From: Bacteroidales bacterium UBA4333
GTDB taxonomy: Bacteria > Bacteroidota > Bacteroidia > Bacteroidales > Paludibacteraceae
Direction of reading: 5' to 3'
Length of the DNA: 64,000 nucleotides
NCBI GenBank assembly: GCA_002394335.1
Contig: DGTP01000009.1
Span: forward strand, 9,179 to 73,178
Every line of letters starts with the position of its first letter. Within the stretch, counting starts at the first letter, position 1. The translations under genes and the position numbers were made by a program. This document shows positions 56,916-64,000 of the stretch, piece after piece. Below the pieces are notes generated by a model, which saw only the letters and a program-made list of their open reading frames with translations, was not told where the DNA came from and searched no databases.

Positions 56916-57776
56916 ATGGAAATTATCACAACCAAATCAGCCCTGCAACAGGCAGTGGCTTCTCTCAAAGCGGAAAAGAAGACCATCGGTCTTGTTCCCA
57001 CAATGGGTGCTCTTCACGAAGGACACGCCACACTCATCCGGCAAGCAGTCCGTGAAAACGACGCTGCTATCGTGTCGGTTTTTGTCAACCCAACCCAGTT
57101 CAACAACAAAGAGGATCTTGCCAAGTACCCCCGCAACATCGCCCGCGATGCAGAGTTATTAGGCTCGCTGGGCGTGACCTATGTCTTTGCTCCTGAGCCG
57201 GAGGAGATGTACACAGCCGAGGAGATGGCGCAGCCTTTTGAGTTCGATTTCGGAGGACTGGACAAGATGATGGAAGGAAAGATGCGTCCGGGACACTTCA
57301 ACGGTGTAGTACAAGTGGTCAGCCGGCTATTCTACCTTGCGCTGCCGGATCGCGCATATTTTGGCGAGAAAGACTACCAGCAGTTAGCGATCATCCATTT
57401 TATGGTAGAGCGCTCTTCGATGCACGGCACGTTCGGTAATCTGCAGATCATCGACTGCCCTATCGTGCGCGAAGCATCCGGTCTGGCTCTCTCCAGCCGT
57501 AACGAACGTCTCTCTGAAGACGAGAAACAGACTGCACTCGCTATCTCCCGCACACTGATTCAGTCGCTGGAATGGGCAAAGACCATGAGCGTGGAAGAGG
57601 TGCGTCAACGCGTGATAGATACCATCAACGCTGTTGAGGGCTTGGAGGTGGAGTACTACGAGATCGTCGATCAGACCACACTGCTACCTGCCACTGAGTT
57701 CGGACACGCCATCGGATGCGTCACCGTCTATTGCGGACCGGTGAGGTTGATAGATAATATGAAATATCAAGTTTAG
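56916..57776 (+). CDS. panC: Pantoate--beta-alanine ligase
   Basis: The 286-aa enzyme has GLVPTMGALHEGHATLIRQAV (HxGH-type motif), SVFVNPTQFNNKEDLAKYPRN, LDKMMEGKMRPGHFNGVVQVVSRLF, AYFGEKDYQQLAII and EASGLALSSRNERLS. It makes pantothenate for coenzyme A. The start 56916 is used because conserved sequence begins at MEIITT; it is divergent from the GT5 gene. Confidence 0.96.
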   Translation: MEIITTKSALQQAVASLKAEKKTIGLVPTMGALHEGHATLIRQAVRENDAAIVSVFVNPTQFNNKEDLAKYPRNIARDAELLGSLGVTYVFAPEPEEMYTAEEMAQPFEFDFGGLDKMMEGKMRPGHFNGVVQVVSRLFYLALPDRAYFGEKDYQQLAIIHFMVERSSMHGTFGNLQIIDCPIVREASGLALSSRNERLSEDEKQTALAISRTLIQSLEWAKTMSVEEVRQRVIDTINAVEGLEVEYYEIVDQTTLLPATEFGHAIGCVTVYCGPVRLIDNMKYQV

Positions 57777-57804
57777 AGTTTAGGGGTTAGGATTTTTAGA
57801 GGTA

Positions 57805-58755
57805 ATGACCATCGTTATTGACTGCCATATACCTTTTATTGCAGAAGCCGTCCGTGCAGGATGGCAGGGGGTAAAGGTGCTGGCATTGGAGCCGGAGGAG
57901 ATCACACGCGAGAGCCTTATGGATGCTCAAGCGCTTGTGGTACGTACCCGTACCAAAGTCAACGAGGCATTGCTATCCGGCACACCGGTTCAACTGGTAT
58001 GCACCGCCACGATCGGATACGACCATATAGACACCGCTTATTGCGAGACACATGGCATTGCATGGACCAACTGCCCCGGATGCAACGCCCAAGCCGTCTG
58101 TGACTATGTTGAGGAAGCTGTCAGAACAACACTTCAAGACACAGGAAAGACAACCGGGCGGCTGACGATAGGTATAGTAGGCGTGGGGCATGTAGGTTCG
58201 CTGGTAGCGGAGATGGCTGCACGCCATGGATGGCAAGTGCTGCTGAACGACCCTCCAAAAGGGCTCAACTACCCCATAGAGGAGATAGCACGGCAAGCGG
58301 ATATCATCACTTTTCACACTCCTCTGGACGACAGCACTTATCATCTGTGCTCCGGAGAGTTGCTGGCGCTCACTCCTCCACACACTCTTATCATCAATGC
58401 CGCCCGGGGAGGCATCGTGGACGAAGAGGCGCTCATCGCTTCCGGCAGACCCTATATTCTGGACACTTGGGAAGGGGAACCAGCACTCAACAGGGAGGTG
58501 CTTAGTCATGCCCGGTTGGCGTCAATGCACATCGCCGGATACTCGGTTGAAGGCAAAAAAAACGCTTCTGAGGCTTGTTTATGCAAAATTTCGCAACTTT
58601 TTGGGCTTCCGATTTTGAGAATTGACAAAAAAATCGTATCTTTGCAGTCGCTTTCAGGCGATAGCGAACCGGGGTGGCTCGAACGAGTGAGCGAAAGACT
58701 CAAAAAACACCCCTCCGATTTTGAACAACTACGCAAACAATACAAATTACGATAA
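57805..58755 (+). CDS. pdxB: Erythronate-4-phosphate dehydrogenase-like D-2-hydroxyacid dehydrogenase
   Basis: The 316-aa enzyme has an N-terminal catalytic part (IVIDCHIPFI, LVVRTRTKVNEALL, LVCTATIGYDHID), the NAD-binding GIVGVGHVGSLVAEMAARHGW, the catalytic Arg in NAARGGIVDEEAL, Glu in DTWEGEPALN, and His in ASMHIAGYSVEGK. The GYDHID and NCPGCNAQAV signatures fit PdxB, which acts in vitamin B6 synthesis. It is shorter than E. coli PdxB (378 aa), lacking most of the C-terminal dimer domain. Its 3' end contains the promoter of proS. Confidence 0.88.
   Translation: MTIVIDCHIPFIAEAVRAGWQGVKVLALEPEEITRESLMDAQALVVRTRTKVNEALLSGTPVQLVCTATIGYDHIDTAYCETHGIAWTNCPGCNAQAVCDYVEEAVRTTLQDTGKTTGRLTIGIVGVGHVGSLVAEMAARHGWQVLLNDPPKGLNYPIEEIARQADIITFHTPLDDSTYHLCSGELLALTPPHTLIINAARGGIVDEEALIASGRPYILDTWEGEPALNREVLSHARLASMHIAGYSVEGKKNASEACLCKISQLFGLPILRIDKKIVSLQSLSGDSEPGWLERVSERLKKHPSDFEQLRKQYKLR
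58614..58644 (+). promoter_or_regulatory. proS promoter inside the pdxB coding region
   Basis: TTTG (58614-58617) and TATCTTTG (58637-58644) are spaced by 19 nt, and the proS start codon is 111 nt downstream. This part of pdxB (encoding PILRIDKKIVSLQS) is therefore doubly constrained. Confidence 0.65.
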
Positions 58756-60246
58756 ATGGCAAACTTTCAAAAACTGACACCTCGTGGAGAGGATTATTCG
58801 AAATGGTATAACGAACTGGTAGTCAAAGCCGACTTGGCCGAGCAGTCTGCCGTTCGCGGATGCATGGTGATCAAACCTTATGGCTATGCTATCTGGGAGA
58901 AGATCCAGGCAGAGTTGGACAAACGATTCAAAGCACAGGGAGTTAGGAATGCGTATTTCCCGTTGCTGATCCCTAAATCCTTCCTGAGTCGTGAAGCAGA
59001 GCACGTAGAGGGCTTTGCCAAAGAGTGCGCTGTAGTCACTCACCACCGTCTTAAAAACGACCCGAACGGCAAGGGCGTGATTGTGGATGAGGATGCCAGA
59101 CTGGAGGAAGAACTGATCATCCGTCCTACCTCGGAGACCATCATCTGGTCCACTTACAAGAACTGGATCTCTTCTTACCGCGATCTGCCGATCCTCTGCA
59201 ACCAGTGGTGTAATGTTATGCGCTGGGAGATGCGTACCCGTCTCTTCCTCCGTACGGCTGAGTTCCTCTGGCAGGAGGGACACACGGCACACGCCACCAA
59301 AGAGGAGGCGGAAGACTATGCACGCAGAATGCTGGACGTCTATGCCGAGTTCGCAGAAAAAGTGATGGCCATTCCTGTAGTCAAAGGCGTGAAATCACCC
59401 AACGAGCGCTTTGCAGGCGCCCTTAACACCTATTGCATCGAAGCCATGATGCAGGACGGCAAAGCACTGCAGGCTGGTACCTCCCACTTCTTGGGACAGA
59501 ACTTCGCCAAGTCGTTTGATGTGAAGTTCCTCAGCAAGGAGAACCAACTGGAATATGTATGGGCAACCTCTTGGGGCGTATCCACCCGTCTGATGGGTGC
59601 TCTGATCATGACCCACTCCGACGACAACGGTCTCGTTCTGCCGCCTAATCTTGCACCGACACAGGTTGTGATCGTGCCGATCTACAAGAAAGAAGACCAG
59701 CTCGCAGCACTGATGGAGAAGCTGAACCCTGTAGCAGACCAACTGCAAGCCCTCGGCATCCGCGTCAAAGTGGATACCGATGACAAGTACACACCCGGAT
59801 ACAAGTTCGCCGACTACGAACTCAAAGGTGTGCCGGTACGCCTCGCTATGGGTGGCAGAGACCTCGAGAACGGCACTATTGAGATCGCACGCCGCGACAC
59901 CATGGAGAAAGAGACCGTTTCCATTGAAGGCATTGTAGAGCGCATCCGTACCATGCTGGAGGATATACAGCAGAATATCTACCAGAAGGCACTGGACTTC
60001 CGCATCGCCAACACGCGCGAGGTAAACTCCTATGAAGAGTTCAAAGAGGAAGTGAAGAAAGGCGGGTTCATCCTCGCACACTGGGACGGTACACCCGAGA
60101 CTGAAGAACTCATCAAAGCCGAGACCAAAGCCACGATCCGTTGTATTCCTCTGGCAGACTTGCCGGGACACCACAGCGAACCGGGTACATGTATGGTCAC
60201 CGGCAAGCCCTCTGCAGGAAGAGTTGTTTTTGCTCTCTCCTACTAA
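58756..60246 (+). CDS. proS: Prolyl-tRNA synthetase
   Basis: The 496-aa enzyme is the short, archaeal/eukaryotic-like ProRS: VRGCMVIKPYGYAIWEKIQAEL, FPLLIPKSFL, LIIRPTSETIIWSTYKNWISSYRDLPILCNQW, WEMRTRLFLRTAEFLWQEGHTAHAT, AGTSHFLGQNFAKSFDV, WGVSTRLMGALIMTHSDDNGLVLPP, followed by the anticodon-binding and C-terminal zinc-like domains. It charges tRNA-Pro. This type is usual in Bacteroidetes. Confidence 0.96.
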   Translation: MANFQKLTPRGEDYSKWYNELVVKADLAEQSAVRGCMVIKPYGYAIWEKIQAELDKRFKAQGVRNAYFPLLIPKSFLSREAEHVEGFAKECAVVTHHRLKNDPNGKGVIVDEDARLEEELIIRPTSETIIWSTYKNWISSYRDLPILCNQWCNVMRWEMRTRLFLRTAEFLWQEGHTAHATKEEAEDYARRMLDVYAEFAEKVMAIPVVKGVKSPNERFAGALNTYCIEAMMQDGKALQAGTSHFLGQNFAKSFDVKFLSKENQLEYVWATSWGVSTRLMGALIMTHSDDNGLVLPPNLAPTQVVIVPIYKKEDQLAALMEKLNPVADQLQALGIRVKVDTDDKYTPGYKFADYELKGVPVRLAMGGRDLENGTIEIARRDTMEKETVSIEGIVERIRTMLEDIQQNIYQKALDFRIANTREVNSYEEFKEEVKKGGFILAHWDGTPETEELIKAETKATIRCIPLADLPGHHSEPGTCMVTGKPSAGRVVFALSY

Positions 60247-60294
60247 GGGATTGGCATAGATTTTGCGCATGCAGTCATAAAACCAACACTTATT

Positions 60295-60900
60295 ATGCGT
60301 CATCGACTGCTGATCGTCATACTACTGTTATCGTCAGTGAGCACTACTGTGTTCGCTGGCGATTATTTGGATAAGGTGCTCTACCACACCTATATGCGTT
60401 ATGACCATCTGCCTGATGGTGATAGTATCATGCATGTCTATCTGCACGACGTGTTCGTTTATCCCCCGCTCAAATTCAAAAGCAAGGCACAAGAGAAATT
60501 CTACTGGCGCACCGTCAGGGATGTGAAGAAAACCCTCCCCTACGCACGCTCTATCCGCAAAGATATCATCTATGCCGATCGCGAAATGGCGGCATTGGAG
60601 ACCCGCAAAGAGCAGAAGAAATGGTTCCGCAAATACGAGAAGGAACTATTCAGAAAATACGAGAAAGATTTCCGCGGAATGTATGCCTCACAGGGACGGA
60701 TGCTGATGCTTTTGCTCGACCGTGAGTGCGACCGCACCAGTTTCGAACTCATAGAGTTATACAAAAACCGCTTTGTGGCCAACTTCTGGCAGTTCATTGC
60801 CAAGCTTTTCAAGAACGATCTCAAAGAAGAATACGACGCCGAGGACAAGGACAAGATCACCGAACGCGTCATCAATCTTGTGATGGCAGGGCAGTTGTAG
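60295..60900 (+). CDS. DUF4294 family protein
   Basis: The 201-aa product has a signal peptide (MRHRLLIVILLLSSVSTTVFA), followed by HDVFVYPPLKFKSKAQEKFYWRTVRDVKKTLPYARSIRKDI and a strongly basic helical part (KWFRKYEKELFRKYEKDFRGMYASQGRMLMLLLDRECDRTSFELI). This matches DUF4294, an uncharacterised Bacteroidetes family. It follows proS after 48 nt. Confidence 0.85.
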   Translation: MRHRLLIVILLLSSVSTTVFAGDYLDKVLYHTYMRYDHLPDGDSIMHVYLHDVFVYPPLKFKSKAQEKFYWRTVRDVKKTLPYARSIRKDIIYADREMAALETRKEQKKWFRKYEKELFRKYEKDFRGMYASQGRMLMLLLDRECDRTSFELIELYKNRFVANFWQFIAKLFKNDLKEEYDAEDKDKITERVINLVMAGQL

Positions 60901-60911
60901 CCCGCTAAGAA

Positions 60912-62264
60912 TCACGTCTCCGTCTTTTTTCCGAAGTTTCTGATCTGGAACCAGAGCATCACAGCTGCTGTCAGCGCCGCTATGGTGTCGGAGATAGGTA
61001 TAGCCCACCATACTCCGTCCAAGGGATCTGTCATCAGTCCGGGCATCACCAACAACAGCGGAATCAAATAAAGCACTTGGCGCGTAAGCGACAGGAAGAT
61101 GGACTTGCCTGCCATACCTATCGAGGTAAACAGGTTGCCCGCTACCATCTGAAAGCCGATGATGAGCATCGTAGAACAGATGATACGCATCGGACGGATC
61201 GTGCCGGAGATCAGTACCTCGTCATGAGTGAAGACACGCGTCACCCAATCCGGAAAGAACTCCCCCAACACAAAGACTACCGCCATCACAGCCGTAGCAT
61301 AGATACTCGTCAGGTAGAACGACCGCATTACACGGTCGTACTTCCTCGCGCCATAGTTATAACCGGCTATCGGTTGCATGCCTTGGTTCAGCCCCATGAT
61401 AATCATCGCGAAAACGAAGGTAAGACGATTGATCACTCCATAAGAAGCAATGGCAAAGTCACCGCCGTAATGTTTCAACTGGTTATTGATGATGATCACC
61501 ACCACACAATGGGCGATATTATACAGAAACGGCGCCATACCGATAGACAAGGCACGCTTGGTGATATGCTTGTCCAAGACCCATATGTCCTTGTGAAAGT
61601 GCACCAACTCCTCCTTGTCAAAGAACCGGGTGATCTGCCATACCACGGCTACAGCCTGACTGATAACCGTTGCCAAAGCGGCCCCGCGTACTCCCATCTC
61701 CAGCCAGAAGATGAAAATCGGATCGAGAATAATATTGATCGTCACAGCCACAATGGTAGCCGTCATGGAGAAACGGGGATGCCCCGCCGAACGAAGCATA
61801 CTATTGAGACCGAAATAGATGTGCGTCAGAATATTGCCATAGAGAATAATCTCCATGTACTCGTGCGCGTACGCCAGCGTGTCTTCGCTTGCACCGAATG
61901 CCGTCAGAATAGGATCAAGCCATATAAGCCCCACTGCCATCACAACGGCCGACAGGATCACATTGAGTACAATAACATTACCCAAGACCATATTGGCTCG
62001 CTGGTAATCGCGTTCGCCCAGATAGATAGCCAAAAGTGACGAAGCCCCTACTCCCACCAGACTGCCGAATGCCGCACAGATGTCCATAAACGGCTTCGCT
62101 ACCGTCAGGGCACCTAATGCCAAGGCTCCGCATCCATGACCGATATAAATACTATCGACAATATTATACAGCGAACTGGCTGTCATCGCAATGATGGCAG
62201 GCAAGGCGTACTTCCAAAGAAGCTTGTGTACGGGAGCTGTTCCAAATTCGGCTGTCCTGTTCAT
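60912..62264 (-). CDS. MATE-family multidrug/Na+ antiporter
   Basis: The 450-aa protein has twelve predicted transmembrane helices in two similar halves. It begins TAPVHKLLWKYALPAIIAMTASSLYNIVDSIYIGH, which includes the MATE start pattern, and repeats a similar motif in the second half (SIGMAPFLYNIAHCVVVIIINNQL). MATE transporters export cationic compounds in exchange for Na+ or H+. The substrate is unknown. Confidence 0.92.
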   Translation of the reverse strand: MNRTAEFGTAPVHKLLWKYALPAIIAMTASSLYNIVDSIYIGHGCGALALGALTVAKPFMDICAAFGSLVGVGASSLLAIYLGERDYQRANMVLGNVIVLNVILSAVVMAVGLIWLDPILTAFGASEDTLAYAHEYMEIILYGNILTHIYFGLNSMLRSAGHPRFSMTATIVAVTINIILDPIFIFWLEMGVRGAALATVISQAVAVVWQITRFFDKEELVHFHKDIWVLDKHITKRALSIGMAPFLYNIAHCVVVIIINNQLKHYGGDFAIASYGVINRLTFVFAMIIMGLNQGMQPIAGYNYGARKYDRVMRSFYLTSIYATAVMAVVFVLGEFFPDWVTRVFTHDEVLISGTIRPMRIICSTMLIIGFQMVAGNLFTSIGMAGKSIFLSLTRQVLYLIPLLLVMPGLMTDPLDGVWWAIPISDTIAALTAAVMLWFQIRNFGKKTET

Positions 62265-62290
62265 AAGAAGAGATATAAGATCTCAGTACA

Positions 62291-63331
62291 TTATTTGGTT
62301 AGACGACTTACCATCTTATCAAACTCCAATGCTGCCGGATGTCCGTTCTGCAGAGCAACAGGAGTTCCGTCATCGCCGCCTTCCCGAATCGACTGTACCA
62401 ACGGAATTTGACCAAGGAGCGGTACCTGCAACTCCTCCGCCAAGGCCTTACCTCCGTCCTTACCGAAAATATAATACCTGTTTTGGGGCAATTCGGCAGG
62501 AGTGAACCACGCCATATTCTCTACCAGACCCAATATAGGTACATTCACTTTCTCGTTACGGAACATCTCCACGCCCTTGCGTGCATCTACGAGAGCCACC
62601 GGTTGAGGAGTGGTCACCACAATGACGCCTGTCAGTTGCAGCGCCGAAATAAGCGTCAGATGGATATCCGAAGTGCCGGGAGGCAGATCTATCAGAAAAT
62701 AATCCAGTTCTCCCCAGTGGGCATCTTCTATCAACTGTTTGATGGCATTAGACGCCATCCCGCCACGCCAGATCACGGCTTGCGACGGGTCAACAAAGAA
62801 TCCGATAGAAAGCATTTTGACATCATACTGCTCAATAGGCTCAATAAGCGTTCTGCCATCCACCTCCACCGATACAGGACGGCAGTCCTCACAGGCGAAC
62901 ATCTTGGGAATAGAAGGACCATGAATATCCGCATCCAAGAGACCTACCCTATACCCCTGCTTGGCGAGCGCGACTGCCAGATTGGCAGTCACAGTCGATT
63001 TACCCACACCGCCTTTGCCGCTGTGGATAGCAATTATATGCCTGGCATTTACCTTGGGGTTATCGGCCTTGGGCTTCTGGTTCTCGACCTTGAATTTAGG
63101 GTGTATATGCGCCGTGATATTCGGATCTATATAAGTCTGGAGAGCTACCTCCGAAGCTTTGAGAATGGATTTGAGGAAAGGGTCATTGTCTTTTTGGAAG
63201 ATCAAGGAGAAACTAACCTCAAAACCGGATATGCGGATATCATCTTCAAGCATTCCGCTTTCGATGAGATCTTTTCCTGTACCGGGGTAGCGCACATTGC
63301 GCAAGGCATCTATAACTTGTTGCGGATACAT
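62291..63331 (-). CDS. mrp: Mrp/NBP35-family Fe-S carrier ATPase
   Basis: The 346-aa protein has an N-terminal MIP18/DUF59 domain (residues ~1-80, YPQQVIDALRNVRYPGTGKDLIESGML) and an Mrp P-loop domain with IHSGKGGVGKSTVTANLAVALA, GLLDADIHGPSIPKMF, DYFLIDLPPGTSDIHLTL and VTTPQPVALVDARKG. Mrp/ApbC proteins carry and transfer Fe-S clusters. The CxxC normally found near the C-terminus of Mrp is not evident, which may matter for cluster binding. A 5S rRNA operon end lies upstream. Confidence 0.9.
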   Translation of the reverse strand: MYPQQVIDALRNVRYPGTGKDLIESGMLEDDIRISGFEVSFSLIFQKDNDPFLKSILKASEVALQTYIDPNITAHIHPKFKVENQKPKADNPKVNARHIIAIHSGKGGVGKSTVTANLAVALAKQGYRVGLLDADIHGPSIPKMFACEDCRPVSVEVDGRTLIEPIEQYDVKMLSIGFFVDPSQAVIWRGGMASNAIKQLIEDAHWGELDYFLIDLPPGTSDIHLTLISALQLTGVIVVTTPQPVALVDARKGVEMFRNEKVNVPILGLVENMAWFTPAELPQNRYYIFGKDGGKALAEELQVPLLGQIPLVQSIREGGDDGTPVALQNGHPAALEFDKMVSRLTK

Positions 63332-63390
63332 AATAAATGCTATATGTGTGTATGGATTACACCTTTTATGGTGTGTGTACTTGTGTGCTT

Positions 63391-63427
63391 AAACAAAGAG
63401 CCCCTCATCGGAATGATGAAGGGCTCC
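63391..63427 (-). terminator. Terminator of the rRNA operon
   Basis: On the minus strand AGCCCTTCATC/GATGAGGGGCT forms an 11-bp stem with loop ATTCC, followed by CTTTGTTT. It lies just after the 3' end of the 5S rRNA. Confidence 0.85.
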
Positions 63428-63430
63428 GAA

Positions 63431-63541
63431 AGTGGCGGCTACCTACTCTCCCACAACGCAGTGCAGTACCATCGGCGATGCTGAGCTTAACGACCCTGTT
63501 CGGAATGGGAAGGGGTGGGACCTCAGCGCTATAACCACCTA
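63431..63541 (-). rRNA. rrf: 5S ribosomal RNA
   Basis: The minus-strand sequence of about 110 nt contains the 5S landmarks GGTGGTTATAGCGCTGAGG at the 5' end, CCCATTCCGAACAGGG, GTTAAGCTCAGC, GCCGATGGTACTGC and the 3' GGGAGAGTAGGTAGCCGCC. It is the last gene of an rRNA operon running into the window from the right. Confidence 0.95.
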
Positions 63542-63730
63542 AATTATTTCTTCATTTGGTCATTTACCATTTGGTCATTTATTTAGTCATTGAACCATTT
63601 AACCAACCGGCAAAGCCAAATATAGGGTTGACAGATCAACGAATGTAAGAGCTTTCGCGAGCGAAAGCAATAGAGTTCTTGAGTTGTTATAGAAGTCTAG
63701 AAGTCTAGATTTCTAGTAAAAAACCTTTTT
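63542..63730. other. 23S-5S intergenic spacer
   Basis: The 189-nt spacer has no gene. It holds the ATTTGGTCATT repeat (63554-63579), a perfect GCTTTCGC-GA-GCGAAAGC hairpin (about 63651-63668), and TCTAGAAGTCTAGATTTCTAG near 63697. Confidence 0.75.
63554..63579 (+). repeat. ATTTGGTCATT repeat in the rRNA spacer
   Basis: It is identical over 26 nt to 27468-27493 and continues with further degenerate ATTTAGTCATT units to about 63600. Confidence 0.85.

Positions 63731-64000
<270 letters not shown>

Overview
The window looks like chromosomal DNA from a member of the Bacteroidales (Bacteroidota). Three things point there. Promoters follow the Bacteroidetes pattern TTTG-N19/20-TAnnTTTG, here often extended to TTGCATAT. 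Several genes belong to lineage-typical families: gldD, DUF4270 and DUF6242 lipoproteins, DUF4294, a short GT5 starch synthase, a GGGP-synthase-like enzyme, and a sigma factor of the short Bacteroidetes type. Start sites also mostly lack strong Shine-Dalgarno sequences. I could run no database search; family names come from reading motifs.

Layout. 1-2880: three co-directional envelope or lipoprotein genes, the first cut by the window edge, ending in a clear terminator. 2900-18600: an accessory region. It holds a 126-aa protein and a DUF3987 gene bracketed by two copies of a ~100-nt element; a hipBA toxin-antitoxin pair; a five-gene operon (Panacea/DUF4065 antitoxin-like protein, MazF-like candidate toxin, ClpP-like SDH-family serine protease, two small proteins); a strongly structured non-coding stretch; a complete CXXX-repeat peptide (RiPP) cluster with two Cys-rich Tat-signal precursors, a radical SAM enzyme, a partner maturase, a small accessory protein and its own tatA-tatC; then two orphan AAA ATPases and a GC-richer unknown gene. 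Several of these units start from nearly identical promoters, and one ~69-bp promoter block is duplicated 9 kb apart.

18700-64000 is mostly housekeeping. It contains glgP-recO, a phosphoesterase, DUF3127, pgk, a DUF6242 lipoprotein, folate cyclo-ligase, a polyprenyl synthase, ddl, a small lipoprotein cluster, dus, a 7TM-HD protein, a GGGP-synthase/TadA fusion, gldD, a hydrolase and a mannose-1-P guanylyltransferase. A glycogen operon follows (debranching enzyme, GT4 synthase, GH57, then a porin), then a Clp ATPase, thioredoxin, tRNA-Arg(TCT), rpoD, an N-terminally short RNase R-like protein, a small AraC-type regulator, envelope proteins, GT5 synthase, panC, pdxB, proS, DUF4294, a MATE transporter, Mrp, and finally the 5S and the 3' end of the 23S rRNA on the minus strand.

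The most interesting points are: the RiPP cluster with a dedicated Tat translocase, which suggests cytoplasmic folding or cross-linking followed by export of a folded Cys-rich peptide; the Panacea-protease operon; the GGGPS-TadA fusion; and several short intergenic repeat families, two of which are also found as in-frame insertions inside coding sequences (ddl, dus, the guanylyltransferase gene).
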